Assembly: GCA_023957975.1 (NCBI GenBank) | Contig: JAMLGM010000006.1 | Span: forward strand, 124,001-188,000 | Length of the DNA stretch: 64,000 nt | Direction: 5' to 3' | DNA from: Microthrixaceae bacterium | GTDB lineage: Bacteria; Actinomycetota; Acidimicrobiia; Acidimicrobiales; Microtrichaceae | Shown here: positions 1 to 8,186 of the stretch, piece after piece | How the letters are laid out: every line of letters starts with the position of its first letter | Position numbering within the stretch: the first letter of the stretch is position 1 | The notes under the pieces: model-generated | Databases searched by the model: none | Seen by the model: the letters and a program-made list of their open reading frames with translations, nothing else | Told to the model about the DNA's origin: nothing | Position numbers and translations under genes: made by a program

Positions 1-1
1 T

Positions 2-592
2 TCGACCGACCGCAACGCGCTGAGCTACCGGACCATCGCCGCCGAACTCGAGATCGACCCCGCCTCGCTGTATCGCTATTTCGCCAATAAGAAGGAACTC
101 ATCAACGCGACGGTCGACCGCCTGTGGGAAGGCGTCGTGGCACAGATCGACCCGTCGTTGCCATGGCGCCGCGGCCTCGAGGCCGGCGCAGATCTGGTGT
201 TTCGCATGGTCGACGCTCACCCGGCGGTCATGGTTGAGGTCGCCCAACGCTCCACCGGCGGCCCGGGCGAGTACGGACTGATCGAACTCATCCTCGACGC
301 GATCGAACGGTCGGGGTTGACCGGCGACGCGGTGGTCCGTGCCTACGCCGTGTTCTCAGGTGTCGCGTTGTCGCTCGCTGCGAACCAGGCGGCCTTCCGA
401 CTCGCGGGCGAAGACCCGGATCCGGAGCCGACGAAGGCGTGGGTGTCGGAGCATCTCGTCCCCGACCCCACGCGGTTCCCGCACGTGTTGCACTATGCAG
501 TGCCGCTCATGGCGGTGACGATTCGCGAGGTGTACGACCTGGCGATCGCCAATGTGCTCGACAACATCGAGCACCTCGTCGCTCAGGGCTGA
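2..592 (+). CDS. TetR-family transcriptional regulator, 5'-truncated by window edge
   Basis: The reading frame is open from base 2, so the start lies outside the window; 196 residues are visible. The first visible residues form the end of a TetR helix-turn-helix (LSYRTIAAELEI, then the recognition helix around ASLYRYFANKKELI). The rest is an all-helical ligand-binding domain of unknown specificity. A GTG at 137 opens a shorter frame but would remove the DNA-binding domain, so it is not the real start. The stop lies 2 bp before the end of the convergent SHOCT gene. Family assignment is firm; target and ligand cannot be read from the sequence. Confidence 0.85.
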   Translation, partial: STDRNALSYRTIAAELEIDPASLYRYFANKKELINATVDRLWEGVVAQIDPSLPWRRGLEAGADLVFRMVDAHPAVMVEVAQRSTGGPGEYGLIELILDAIERSGLTGDAVVRAYAVFSGVALSLAANQAAFRLAGEDPDPEPTKAWVSEHLVPDPTRFPHVLHYAVPLMAVTIREVYDLAIANVLDNIEHLVAQG

Positions 593-594
593 GA

Positions 595-984
595 TCAGCC
601 CAACGCCTTCGCCTTGAGACGGGCGAACTCCGCCTGGTCGATGACGCCGGCATCGAGGAGTTCCTTGGCCCGTGCGATCTCGCCCGCCGGAGACCTACCC
701 GATACGGACTGAACGTACTCGGCGAACTCCGACTCTGCGTCCGTGGCAGCCTTCGCGCTACGTCGGGCCATCCCGTCGCCACGGGAGATGAGATACACCA
801 GCGCCGTCACCAGCGGAAACGCCAACAACAGCACGATCCAGATCGCTTTCGACACCCCACCGAGTTCACGGTCGCGAAACACATCGCTCAACACGGCGAA
901 CAGCAACATGAAGTAGCTGATCATGAAGAACACCACGATCGTGGTCCACAACAGATCGCCCAGACCAATTTCAGCGAGCATCAT
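595..984 (-). CDS. Small membrane protein with C-terminal SHOCT domain
   Basis: This 129-residue protein has two hydrophobic segments (about residues 10-30 and 47-66). A soluble linker follows, then a C-terminal SHOCT-type motif of about 30 residues ([14 protein letters not shown], then [12 protein letters not shown]). SHOCT domains are short oligomerisation modules on many actinobacterial membrane proteins. The N-terminal part resembles PLDc_N-type membrane anchors. I chose the ATG pair at 984/981 because it directly precedes the first membrane helix; the open frame runs further upstream, into the divergent gene, without resembling protein. Role unknown, perhaps envelope-associated. Confidence 0.75.
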   Translation of the reverse strand: MMLAEIGLGDLLWTTIVVFFMISYFMLLFAVLSDVFRDRELGGVSKAIWIVLLLAFPLVTALVYLISRGDGMARRSAKAATDAESEFAEYVQSVSGRSPAGEIARAKELLDAGVIDQAEFARLKAKALG

Positions 985-1089
985 TTTCGGCCTCCTGTCG
1001 GCACCGCGTCGTGCCGCCTCGGCCCCGAACGCGGGCCAAGTCAACTCCGCGATCAACGTGAAGTCAACACCGTTGATAGCGTCGGGTTC

Positions 1090-1887
1090 ATGTCGTCGCC
1101 GTTCGCGCCCCCGCGCCCCGAGATCACCTGGGTCGGGCATGCGACGACGCTGATCGAACTCGACGGGGTCCGCATCCTCACCGACCCGGCACTCACACCG
1201 AGGCTCGCCCACCTACGGCGCCACCATCAGGTCGAGACCGATGGCCTCGCCCCCGACGTCGTGCTCATCTCCCACATCCACATGGACCACCTGCACATGG
1301 CCTCGCTGCGCCTGCTGCTGCACGGCCGCGAGCGTCCACTGTCGGTCGTGGTGCCCCACGGCGCGCGACGACTGTTGCCGAGCGACGAACGGATCTCCGT
1401 CACCGAAACCCGGGTGGGCCACACCCACCGGTTCGCCTCGGTGACCGTCGAGACGGTCAAGGCGGTGCATTCCCACTCGCGAGGTCCACACCGCCGCGTG
1501 CGAGCGGAGGCGGTCGGCTTTGTCGTCCGCGGGGCCGACACGTCGGTCTACTTCGCCGGAGACACCGACCTGTTCGACGAGATGGCGCACCTGAACGCCG
1601 ATGTTTCGCTCGTGCCCATCGGCGGCTGGGGACGCACGGTCGGGCCCGGGCACCTCGACGCCCACAGCGCGGTGGATGCCGTGCGCCTCCTCGGCGATGC
1701 CACCGTCGTGCCGATCCACTGGGGCACCTACAGCCCGCTTGCGCTTCGGGCGGGTCCGCCGCAGTGGCTCACCCGCCCCGTGGAGACCTTCGCCTCGAAC
1801 CTCACCGAGGCCGGCCTCAGCGGGCGGGTTCACCTGTTGGAACCCGGCGGGACGATGAACCCCGAGGTCGCTACAGATCCAACGTGA
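1090..1887 (+). CDS. Metallo-beta-lactamase-fold hydrolase (UlaG-like / beta-lactamase_B_2)
   Basis: This 265-residue cytoplasmic protein has the metal-binding signature HIHMDHL (residues about 64-70). It also has the downstream metal ligands expected of the fold: the Asp of [11 protein letters not shown] and the His of VVPIHWGTY. The N-terminal strand [12 protein letters not shown] is typical of the UlaG/RomA branch of MBL hydrolases, which includes lactonases and N-acyl-phosphatidylethanolamine phospholipase-D-like enzymes. The substrate cannot be told. The ATG at 1090 is the first start near the family N-terminus; the frame extends upstream over the SHOCT gene without homology. Its last 17 bp overlap the convergent CopC/CopD gene. 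Confidence 0.85.
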   Translation: MSSPFAPPRPEITWVGHATTLIELDGVRILTDPALTPRLAHLRRHHQVETDGLAPDVVLISHIHMDHLHMASLRLLLHGRERPLSVVVPHGARRLLPSDERISVTETRVGHTHRFASVTVETVKAVHSHSRGPHRRVRAEAVGFVVRGADTSVYFAGDTDLFDEMAHLNADVSLVPIGGWGRTVGPGHLDAHSAVDAVRLLGDATVVPIHWGTYSPLALRAGPPQWLTRPVETFASNLTEAGLSGRVHLLEPGGTMNPEVATDPT

Positions 1888-3430
1888 CTTCGCCGTCCTC
1901 GATTCGAAACCGGTCGGGCTTCGCACTCAGGTGAACCGTCCAGGCGCCACGGAGGCGAAGGTCGGCGGTGACGGTTCGATATCTGCCGGTATCGACCGCT
2001 TCAAGGTCCTGGGGGATCGCAGCGACGCCGAGGTCCTCGGCGGACAGCTCGAGGGTCGGTTCGGCCACGTCCACCACCACGTTTCCGGCGTCGACGAACG
2101 TGACCCGGATTTCACGACTGGCATCGATCTCCTCGCCGATCTCGACCCGTGCGGTGAGGTCTCCCATCGCCACCGAAACCGATCGGGCGGAACGATCTGG
2201 ACCGTCGTCGTACCGCGGCGAACTGCGTGCCAAACCGGCGGTGACGATCAACACCGCCACCAACACGAGCGCCTCGAACGCCACGAGACGGCCTGTGCCG
2301 CGAAGGTCCCGTTCGTTGCGGACCCGACGACGATTGCCCGCACCCAGCGCCAGCGCCAGGCCGACCAGGAGGGCCTTGATGATCAACAGACGTCCCCACG
2401 CCGTGGAGGTCAACGAGGCCCAGCCGTCCGACAGCGACCAGGTGACGACGCCACCGGCCACAACAACGACCCCGATCGTGGCGGTCGCCGTCGTCGAGAA
2501 CCGGCGCAGAACACGCCACCCGGCCCCCGAGCGCAACGCCAGGGCGAGCGCAGGAGTCGCACCCAACCAGACCGTCGCCGCGACGAGGTGGGCGGCGAGC
2601 GCCATCCGCGCCAGCGGGCGCCCATCGGCGGCGACGTGGCCGCTCAGGCCGATCAGCGCAAGCGAGAACAGGCCGACGATCGCGACGATGCCAGCCATCG
2701 TGCTGTCCTCGCGGCGCCGCGCCGACCAGGCCAGGGTGGACAGCGCGCCGACACCGATCACCAGGTCGGCGGCGCTTCCCGGCCAGATCACCGAGTCGCC
2801 ACCGACCGCGGCTCCGAAGGCCGTCGCCGAGCCGAGAACCGACAGGATCGCGGCGGCCGCAGCCAAGGTGCGCACCGGTGCGAGAGCGCCGTCGAGATCC
2901 GGGCCCAATGCCCAGCGCCGAAGAAACGCGGTGCCGATGGCGACGATCGCTCCGAGAATGGCGAGGCTGCGGCCGAGCACGCGCAGCATCTCCCACGGTC
3001 CGGTCGGGCCCGTGCCGCCATCGGTCAGTGAGGCGAGATCGTCGGGCGTCGCGTCGTCACCGGCCCCGACTCGGAACGTGATCGCACCACCGATCGAATG
3101 GCCGTCGGCCGACACGACACTCCACGACAGCGCGAACCATCCCCCTTCGCTGGTGTCGACGGGCGCCCGCATTACGTCGCCCCCCGACGGCGCAAGTTCG
3201 GTGCGGTTCCCATCGGCGTCGACCAGGACGAACGAGCGGGCCTGAACGGACTCGTTGAACGTGAACACCACCTCGTCGATTGGCGTATCGAGGTGCGCAC
3301 CGTTGGGCGGATCGGTCGTCACGAGCGCAGCGTGGGCTCCGGCCGCGGGGGTGACGGCGACGAACGACAGCAGGACGGCGACCACGACCGCTGTCGCCTT
3401 CGAAACTGAGATGGTCCGGTGAAAGGTCAT
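1871..3430 (-). CDS. CopC-CopD fusion copper transport protein (YcnJ-like)
   Basis: This 519-residue membrane protein starts with a signal sequence ending near GAHA. A periplasmic-type CopC domain follows (about residues 30-125; the mature N-terminal His and FTFNESVQ are typical). Several transmembrane helices then form a CopD domain (about 150-395), and a C-terminal extracytoplasmic beta domain ends the protein. CopC binds copper and CopD is thought to move it across the membrane. The fused order matches Bacillus YcnJ and actinobacterial homologues. It lies 3' in a minus-strand cluster after YcnI and a His-rich membrane protein. A GTG at 3442 is an alternative start; neither has a clear Shine-Dalgarno sequence. 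Confidence 0.85.
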   Translation of the reverse strand: MTFHRTISVSKATAVVVAVLLSFVAVTPAAGAHAALVTTDPPNGAHLDTPIDEVVFTFNESVQARSFVLVDADGNRTELAPSGGDVMRAPVDTSEGGWFALSWSVVSADGHSIGGAITFRVGAGDDATPDDLASLTDGGTGPTGPWEMLRVLGRSLAILGAIVAIGTAFLRRWALGPDLDGALAPVRTLAAAAAILSVLGSATAFGAAVGGDSVIWPGSAADLVIGVGALSTLAWSARRREDSTMAGIVAIVGLFSLALIGLSGHVAADGRPLARMALAAHLVAATVWLGATPALALALRSGAGWRVLRRFSTTATATIGVVVVAGGVVTWSLSDGWASLTSTAWGRLLIIKALLVGLALALGAGNRRRVRNERDLRGTGRLVAFEALVLVAVLIVTAGLARSSPRYDDGPDRSARSVSVAMGDLTARVEIGEEIDASREIRVTFVDAGNVVVDVAEPTLELSAEDLGVAAIPQDLEAVDTGRYRTVTADLRLRGAWTVHLSAKPDRFRIEDGEVTLDL

Positions 3431-3526
3431 GACGTGGGGCACGTTTCTGATCGAGACGCAAGGTCGGATCGGGTGGGGTAAGGGGTCACGCCGGCGACCT
3501 GGCCGACGTGCCCCCCAACTCGGCGA

Positions 3527-4213
3527 TCAGGCCGGGCGTTTGCGAAGGGCGAGGCCCGCCCCGACCGCTGCGAGTGCGATCGCCACCACGCCGAGGACGC
3601 GGGCGACGGCGTCGCTACTTGACTCGGCCTCGGCGTTGTCGGCGCTGTCGGCGCTGTCCTCCGACGGCGCGTCGTCGTGGCCGTCGGTACCGTCGGCTGC
3701 GACGAGTTTCACCATCGGGGCCGGGTGCTCGGCCTCGGGGTCGGCCTCGAGCCACGACGATGTTCCGCCGCCGACGCAGTACTGCACCGTCGGCAACAAC
3801 AGGTCGTCGCCAGCGTGTTCGGGGACCTTCATGGAGATACCGAAGCGTTGGTACTCGTCGTCGGGCAGCGGGTCGCCCTCGGCCGTCCAGGACACGACCG
3901 AGACGTACTCGTCGACCTGCTCACCGTGCAGGTCGATCGGCTCGTCGAGAGGAGCCCGCTCGTAGGAGACCGTCCATCCGGCAATGGACTCGGCCTTCAC
4001 CGAGCTGATCTCGTCGTTGAGTTGCACCTCGACCCGTTCGGTCGCAGCGCCGTCGCAGCCGTGGGGAATCTGCAACTCGATCGTTGCGTACCCGCCAGCG
4101 GGTGCGGTCGACGGAACGGGGGTGACGTGTGCGGATGCCACCGGCGTCAGTGCGAAGAGCGCGGCGATGGACGCGCCAGCGAACGCGGCGGGTTTGAAGA
4201 TATTTGTGGTCAT
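3527..4213 (-). CDS. YcnI-family (DUF1775) secreted copper-binding protein
   Basis: This 228-residue protein has an N-terminal signal peptide ending at VASA before HVTPVPS. A DUF1775/YcnI beta domain follows (about 28-165), then an acidic Ser/Asp-rich linker and a C-terminal membrane anchor with a basic tail (VLGVVAIALAAVGAGLAL then RKRPA). The mature N-terminal His and a conserved Trp (GWTVSYE) match the copper-binding brace described for YcnI. The protein sits between a His-rich membrane protein and the CopC-CopD fusion, the same pairing as in Bacillus ycnI-ycnJ, which supports copper acquisition or homeostasis. Confidence 0.88.
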   Translation of the reverse strand: MTTNIFKPAAFAGASIAALFALTPVASAHVTPVPSTAPAGGYATIELQIPHGCDGAATERVEVQLNDEISSVKAESIAGWTVSYERAPLDEPIDLHGEQVDEYVSVVSWTAEGDPLPDDEYQRFGISMKVPEHAGDDLLLPTVQYCVGGGTSSWLEADPEAEHPAPMVKLVAADGTDGHDDAPSEDSADSADNAEAESSSDAVARVLGVVAIALAAVGAGLALRKRPA

Positions 4214-4260
4214 GTGTTGCGAGCCTCCTGGCTCGTGGGAACTGCGAGTGAAATCGGATG

Positions 4261-4932
4261 TCAGATCGGGACAGGTCGATTTCGAGGAGGCCCGCGAAGC
4301 GAGGGTGGCCAGCCGCGTTGTGCCGATTGAAGACGCACCGGGCGTGCTGCAACCCGTTCGGGTATCGCAGCCGCGACACGGACCCGACGCGGAACCCGGC
4401 CGAACGCCGCAGCGACAACTGCCGCGACCACCGCCGCGACCTCGACGACCTTTCGGCCCAGGCGGGCCACCAGCAACGCTGCCGGCAACTGCAGGGCGAT
4501 CGCGAGGAGGACCCGACGATCGGCGACCATGGCGACCGGGTCCACCCCGGCGATGTGTCGTTCCACGCCCTCCATCGAGACCAACAACCCGACCTGAACC
4601 GCAAACAACGCCGAGGCCGACGGCGGAGGAACCCGGATTCGTCGAGTTGCCAGCGCCCCGAGGCAGACCAACACGACGAGGAGCGCCAAGAAGGCCCCCG
4701 AGGCCACCGGCACGACGTGTGCATGGCCGCTGTGAGCGTCGACCACGGGTGGACTCATCGCCGCGTGGTGTCCGTGGCCCGGGTGAACCGACATGGCCAT
4801 CGTGTCGGGAGCCGCCGGGGACTCGAGGAGGTACACCAGCTGATAGCCGCCGCAGTGGGCCGCGAGCATGCTCAGCGTCCCCAACAACCCCACCACCAGC
4901 GCGTGGGACGCCTGCGCACGCCGATGCCGCAT
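4261..4932 (-). CDS. His-rich polytopic membrane protein of the copper cluster, unknown family
   Basis: I do not recognise a family for this 223-residue protein. It has a hydrophobic N-terminal segment containing a Cys (MLAAHCGGY). A histidine- and methionine-rich loop follows (MAMSVHPGHGHHAAMS, then DAHSGHAHVV), then three more hydrophobic segments and an Arg-rich C-terminus. His/Met loops of this kind are typical metal-binding segments. It is the first gene of the minus-strand copper cluster, about 48 bp before YcnI, so a role in copper binding or delivery is inferred. An in-frame start at 4956 is an alternative. Confidence 0.6.
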   Translation of the reverse strand: MRHRRAQASHALVVGLLGTLSMLAAHCGGYQLVYLLESPAAPDTMAMSVHPGHGHHAAMSPPVVDAHSGHAHVVPVASGAFLALLVVLVCLGALATRRIRVPPPSASALFAVQVGLLVSMEGVERHIAGVDPVAMVADRRVLLAIALQLPAALLVARLGRKVVEVAAVVAAVVAAAFGRVPRRVRVAAAIPERVAARPVRLQSAQRGWPPSLRGPPRNRPVPI

Positions 4933-5012
4933 CGGCCGGATGCTACTGCCAAGCACTACCCTGATGTCCCGGTCGGCTTCGACCGCTGGTCACTGCAGGG
5001 GGCGTGCGAACG

Positions 5013-6704
5013 ATGGGGTTTCTCCAACCGAACCTTCCCGTCGTCGACCACGACGTGTGGGATCACCAGAGTCGCCAGGAGCGCATCGCGCCGATGACCC
5101 GGCACTTCGCGGAGTACGGCTTCGGCTCCCCCGACGTGGTCCTGGTCATGTACCTGGTGAAGATGATCGTGTTCGTCGCCGTCGGGTGGGCGTTCATCAT
5201 GACAACTCCCGGCATCGACGGCTGGTTCGAACCCAGTTCGTGGTGGCAGCGCCCGGAGGCGTTCTACAAGTTCGCCCTCTGGACGATGTTGTTCGAGGTG
5301 CTCGGCCTCGGCTGCGGCTTTGGCCCCCTCAATCTCCGTTTCCTCCCACCCATGGGTTCGGCGCTGTACTGGCTTCGCCCGGGCACGATCCGGCTGCCAC
5401 CGTTTCGAGGCCGGATTCCCGGCACCGGCGGCGACACTCGAAGCGTCGTCGATGCCGCGTTGTACGCGGCGCTGCTCGCATCGATCGTCGTCGCCTTGAT
5501 CGGGGCGTTGACCCGCTGGGAGGTCGCGGTCGTCGTGGGGCTGTTGGCCGTGGTGGGACTTCGGGATCAGGTGATCTTTCTCGCGGCGCGCGGCGAGGTC
5601 TACGGCTCGATTGCGGTCACCTTCCTGTTCGCCACCACCGACCAGGTCACCGGAGCGAAATTCGTCATGTTGGCGATCTGGTGCGGAGCGGCCGCATCGA
5701 AACTGAACCGCCACTTCCCTTTCGTCATGGCGGCGATGCAGTCGAACAGCCCGATGTGGCGATTCGGTGGCGTCAAACGACGCCTGTATCGCAGCTTCCC
5801 GGAGGATCTGCGACCCAGCGGGTTCGCCGCGACACTGGCTCACGGTGCGACGGTCATCGAGTTTGTGGCCCCGGCGGTGTTGATGTTCAGCGGCGGCGGG
5901 ACCATCACGACCGTCGCGGCGATCGTGATGATCGTTTTCCACCTCGGCATCATTTCGAGCTTTCCGATGGGAGTCCCGCTCGAATGGAACGTGTTCATGA
6001 TCTGGGGAGTCGTTTTCCTGTTCCTCGCCCACCCCGGTGTCGAACTCGCAACACTGAGCCAGCCGTGGTGGATCCTCGTGCTCACGGCCGCGTTGATCGG
6101 GTTGGTCGTGTACGGGAACCTCGTTCCGGCCAGGGTCTCGTTTCTGCTGTCGATGCGGTATTACGCCGGCAACTGGGCCGCCACCGTGTGGTGTTTCCGC
6201 GGCGACTCGCTCGAACGCCTCGACCGCGGGGTGACCAAGGCGACGATGCTGCCCCACCAACAACTCGAAAGGGTCTACGGCAGTGCCGAGGAAGCGGCGA
6301 TCCCACTCTTCATGGGATACGCGTTCCGCGGCTTTCACACCCACGGACGTGCGTTGTGGGCGCTGGTGCCGCGGGCTTGCGGCCCCGACCACGAGGACTA
6401 TCTGGTGCTCGATGGCGAACTGGTCGCCGGGACCGTGCTCGGGTGGAACTTCGGCGACGGCCACCTTCACGACGAACGACTCATCGACGCGTTGCAGCGG
6501 CGCTGCGACTTCCGACCCGGAGATGTGCGCGTCGTGATTGTCGAGTCGCAGCCGTTTCACCGGGGAACCCAGCGGTACCGGCTGATCGACGCCGCGACCG
6601 GGTTGATCGAGACCGGACACGTGAACGTCGCCGACATGATCGTGCGCCAACCGACCGACGACGACCTGCCGCTGCACCCCGACCAGGTCGCCCAGCCAAC
6701 ATGA
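5013..6704 (+). CDS. DUF3556 transmembrane protein
   Basis: This 563-residue polytopic protein matches the actinobacterial DUF3556 family. The N-terminus MGFLQPNLPVVDHDVW and the segment MTRHFAEYGFG are characteristic. About eight hydrophobic segments lie between residues 40 and 385. A soluble C-terminal region follows, with conserved aromatic and His residues (GYAFRGFHTHGRALW, GWNFGDGHLHDE). Molecular function is not known. The ATG at 5013 is preferred over the GTG at 5004 because it gives the family N-terminus and lies 10 nt after a GGGGG-type ribosome site. It ends 10 bp before an FAD-dependent oxidoreductase, probably one transcript. Confidence 0.82.
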   Translation: MGFLQPNLPVVDHDVWDHQSRQERIAPMTRHFAEYGFGSPDVVLVMYLVKMIVFVAVGWAFIMTTPGIDGWFEPSSWWQRPEAFYKFALWTMLFEVLGLGCGFGPLNLRFLPPMGSALYWLRPGTIRLPPFRGRIPGTGGDTRSVVDAALYAALLASIVVALIGALTRWEVAVVVGLLAVVGLRDQVIFLAARGEVYGSIAVTFLFATTDQVTGAKFVMLAIWCGAAASKLNRHFPFVMAAMQSNSPMWRFGGVKRRLYRSFPEDLRPSGFAATLAHGATVIEFVAPAVLMFSGGGTITTVAAIVMIVFHLGIISSFPMGVPLEWNVFMIWGVVFLFLAHPGVELATLSQPWWILVLTAALIGLVVYGNLVPARVSFLLSMRYYAGNWAATVWCFRGDSLERLDRGVTKATMLPHQQLERVYGSAEEAAIPLFMGYAFRGFHTHGRALWALVPRACGPDHEDYLVLDGELVAGTVLGWNFGDGHLHDERLIDALQRRCDFRPGDVRVVIVESQPFHRGTQRYRLIDAATGLIETGHVNVADMIVRQPTDDDLPLHPDQVAQPT

Positions 6705-6714
6705 GCCGGCCGAC

Positions 6715-8145
6715 ATGAGGGATCAACTCGACGCCGTCGTCGTCGGGGCCGGGCCGAACGGGCTTGCCGCGGCGGTCGCGATCGCCCGTGCGGGATACAG
6801 CGTCGCGGTCTTCGAGGCTGCCGACACGATCGGCGGCGGTGCTCGGTCCGGCGAACTGACCGTGCCCGGCCTCGTCCACGACCTCTGTTCGGCCTCGCAC
6901 CCGTTCGGTGTGGCGTCGCCATTTCTGTCGGCGCTGCCACTCGAGCAACACGGCCTCGAGTGGGTCTGGGCCGACGTCGATCTCGCCCACCCGCTCGACG
7001 ACGGCACCGCAGCGTTCGCCTACCGCGACTTCGATCGAACCTGTGACGGGCTCGGCGAGGACGGGCCCCGATGGCGCTCGGTGTTCGGGCCGTTGCTGTC
7101 GACCTTCGATGCGCTCACCGGCGACATCATGGGGCCCATCCTGCGCTGGCCCGATCACCCGGTGTCGATGGCCCGCTTCGGCCTGCGCGCCGCGATGCCG
7201 GCCACCGCGATCGGGCGAAGGTTCCGCACCGAGCGGGCGCGGGCGCTGTGGATGGGTAATGCCGCGCATCTGTACCACCGGCTCGACCGGCCCTTGTCCT
7301 CCTCGGTCGGGGTGATGTTGACCCTCGCCGGGCACGCACACGGTTGGCCGGTTCCGAGGGGCGGATCCGCGGCGATCACCGCCGCGCTGGCGTCACTGTT
7401 GGAATCTCACGGAGGCACCGTCACCACCGGAATGCACGTGCGGTCGCTCGAGGAGTTGCCGTCGAGCCGGGTCGTCATCCTCGATGTCGCTCCCGGTGCA
7501 GCGGTCGAACTCCTCGGAGACCGGCTTCCCACACGGCGCCAGCGCGCCTTGCGGCGCTTTCGTCACGGTCCGGCTGCCTTCAAGGTCGACTTTGCCGTAC
7601 GCAACGGTGTCCCGTGGACCGCGGAGAAGGTAGGAAGCGCCGGCTTCGTTCACCTCGGAGGTTCCGCGGCAGACATCGCGTCCGGCGAGGCGGCGACGGT
7701 TCGGGGCGACATGTCTCAGCGACCGTTCGTCCTGGTCGGCCAGCAACACGTCGCAGATCCCGGGCGTGCACACGACGATCTCGTGCCGATCTACGCCTAC
7801 TCCCATGTTCCCGCCGGCTGGAGCGGCGACGGAGAGTCGATCATCATCGACCAGATTGAGCGGTTCGCTCCCGGATTCCGCGAGCGCATCGTGGCCACCT
7901 CGGTGCAGCGACCCGCCGACCTGCAGCGCGACAACCCCAACCTTGTCGACGGAGACATCGTCGGAGGATCGAACGACCCGATGCAACTACTCGCTCGCCC
8001 TCGCCTCGCCCGCGACCCGTACTCGACCGGGGCGCCCGGAGTGTTCCTGTGTTCCGCGTCCACACCGCCCGGCGCCGGAGTTCACGGGATGAACGGCTAT
8101 CACGCTGCCACCCGAGCGCTGCGCCTGCTCGGCGAAGCACGCTGA
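6715..8145 (+). CDS. FAD-dependent phytoene-desaturase-type oxidoreductase (PYROXD2-like)
   Basis: This 476-residue flavoprotein opens with a dinucleotide-binding Rossmann motif (VVVGAGPNGLAAAVAIARAG) followed by the acidic residue ending the second strand (VAVFEA). The next segment, IGGGARSGEL, is typical of carotenoid desaturase and amine-oxidase-like enzymes. The C-terminal flavin-binding segment is GAGVHGMNGYHAA. The length and motifs match the NAD(P)/FAD-dependent oxidoreductases related to CrtI and PYROXD2, whose substrates are mostly unknown. It follows DUF3556 by 10 bp. No carotenoid synthesis gene is nearby, so a carotenoid substrate is not supported. Confidence 0.85.
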   Translation: MRDQLDAVVVGAGPNGLAAAVAIARAGYSVAVFEAADTIGGGARSGELTVPGLVHDLCSASHPFGVASPFLSALPLEQHGLEWVWADVDLAHPLDDGTAAFAYRDFDRTCDGLGEDGPRWRSVFGPLLSTFDALTGDIMGPILRWPDHPVSMARFGLRAAMPATAIGRRFRTERARALWMGNAAHLYHRLDRPLSSSVGVMLTLAGHAHGWPVPRGGSAAITAALASLLESHGGTVTTGMHVRSLEELPSSRVVILDVAPGAAVELLGDRLPTRRQRALRRFRHGPAAFKVDFAVRNGVPWTAEKVGSAGFVHLGGSAADIASGEAATVRGDMSQRPFVLVGQQHVADPGRAHDDLVPIYAYSHVPAGWSGDGESIIIDQIERFAPGFRERIVATSVQRPADLQRDNPNLVDGDIVGGSNDPMQLLARPRLARDPYSTGAPGVFLCSASTPPGAGVHGMNGYHAATRALRLLGEAR

Positions 8146-8146
8146 C

Positions 8147-8186
8147 TCAGCCCAGGGGTTGGGGTGTCAGCCCGGAGGTTGGGGCG
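8147..8186. repeat. 20-bp tandem duplication across the end of the DUF222 gene
   Basis: Two adjacent 20-bp copies (8147-8166 and 8167-8186) match at 17 of 20 positions. Each carries the TGA stop of the minus-strand DUF222 gene. The outer copy lies in the gap to the neighbouring gene and has no coding role. Loss of the inner stop would only lengthen the protein by a few Pro-rich residues. Confidence 0.7.

Noticed and set aside
4956-6716. 586-codon open frame on the minus strand
   Set aside because: It is fully antisense to the DUF3556 gene, is rich in Arg/His/Asp from reversed GC codons, and has no motif. It is a high-GC shadow.
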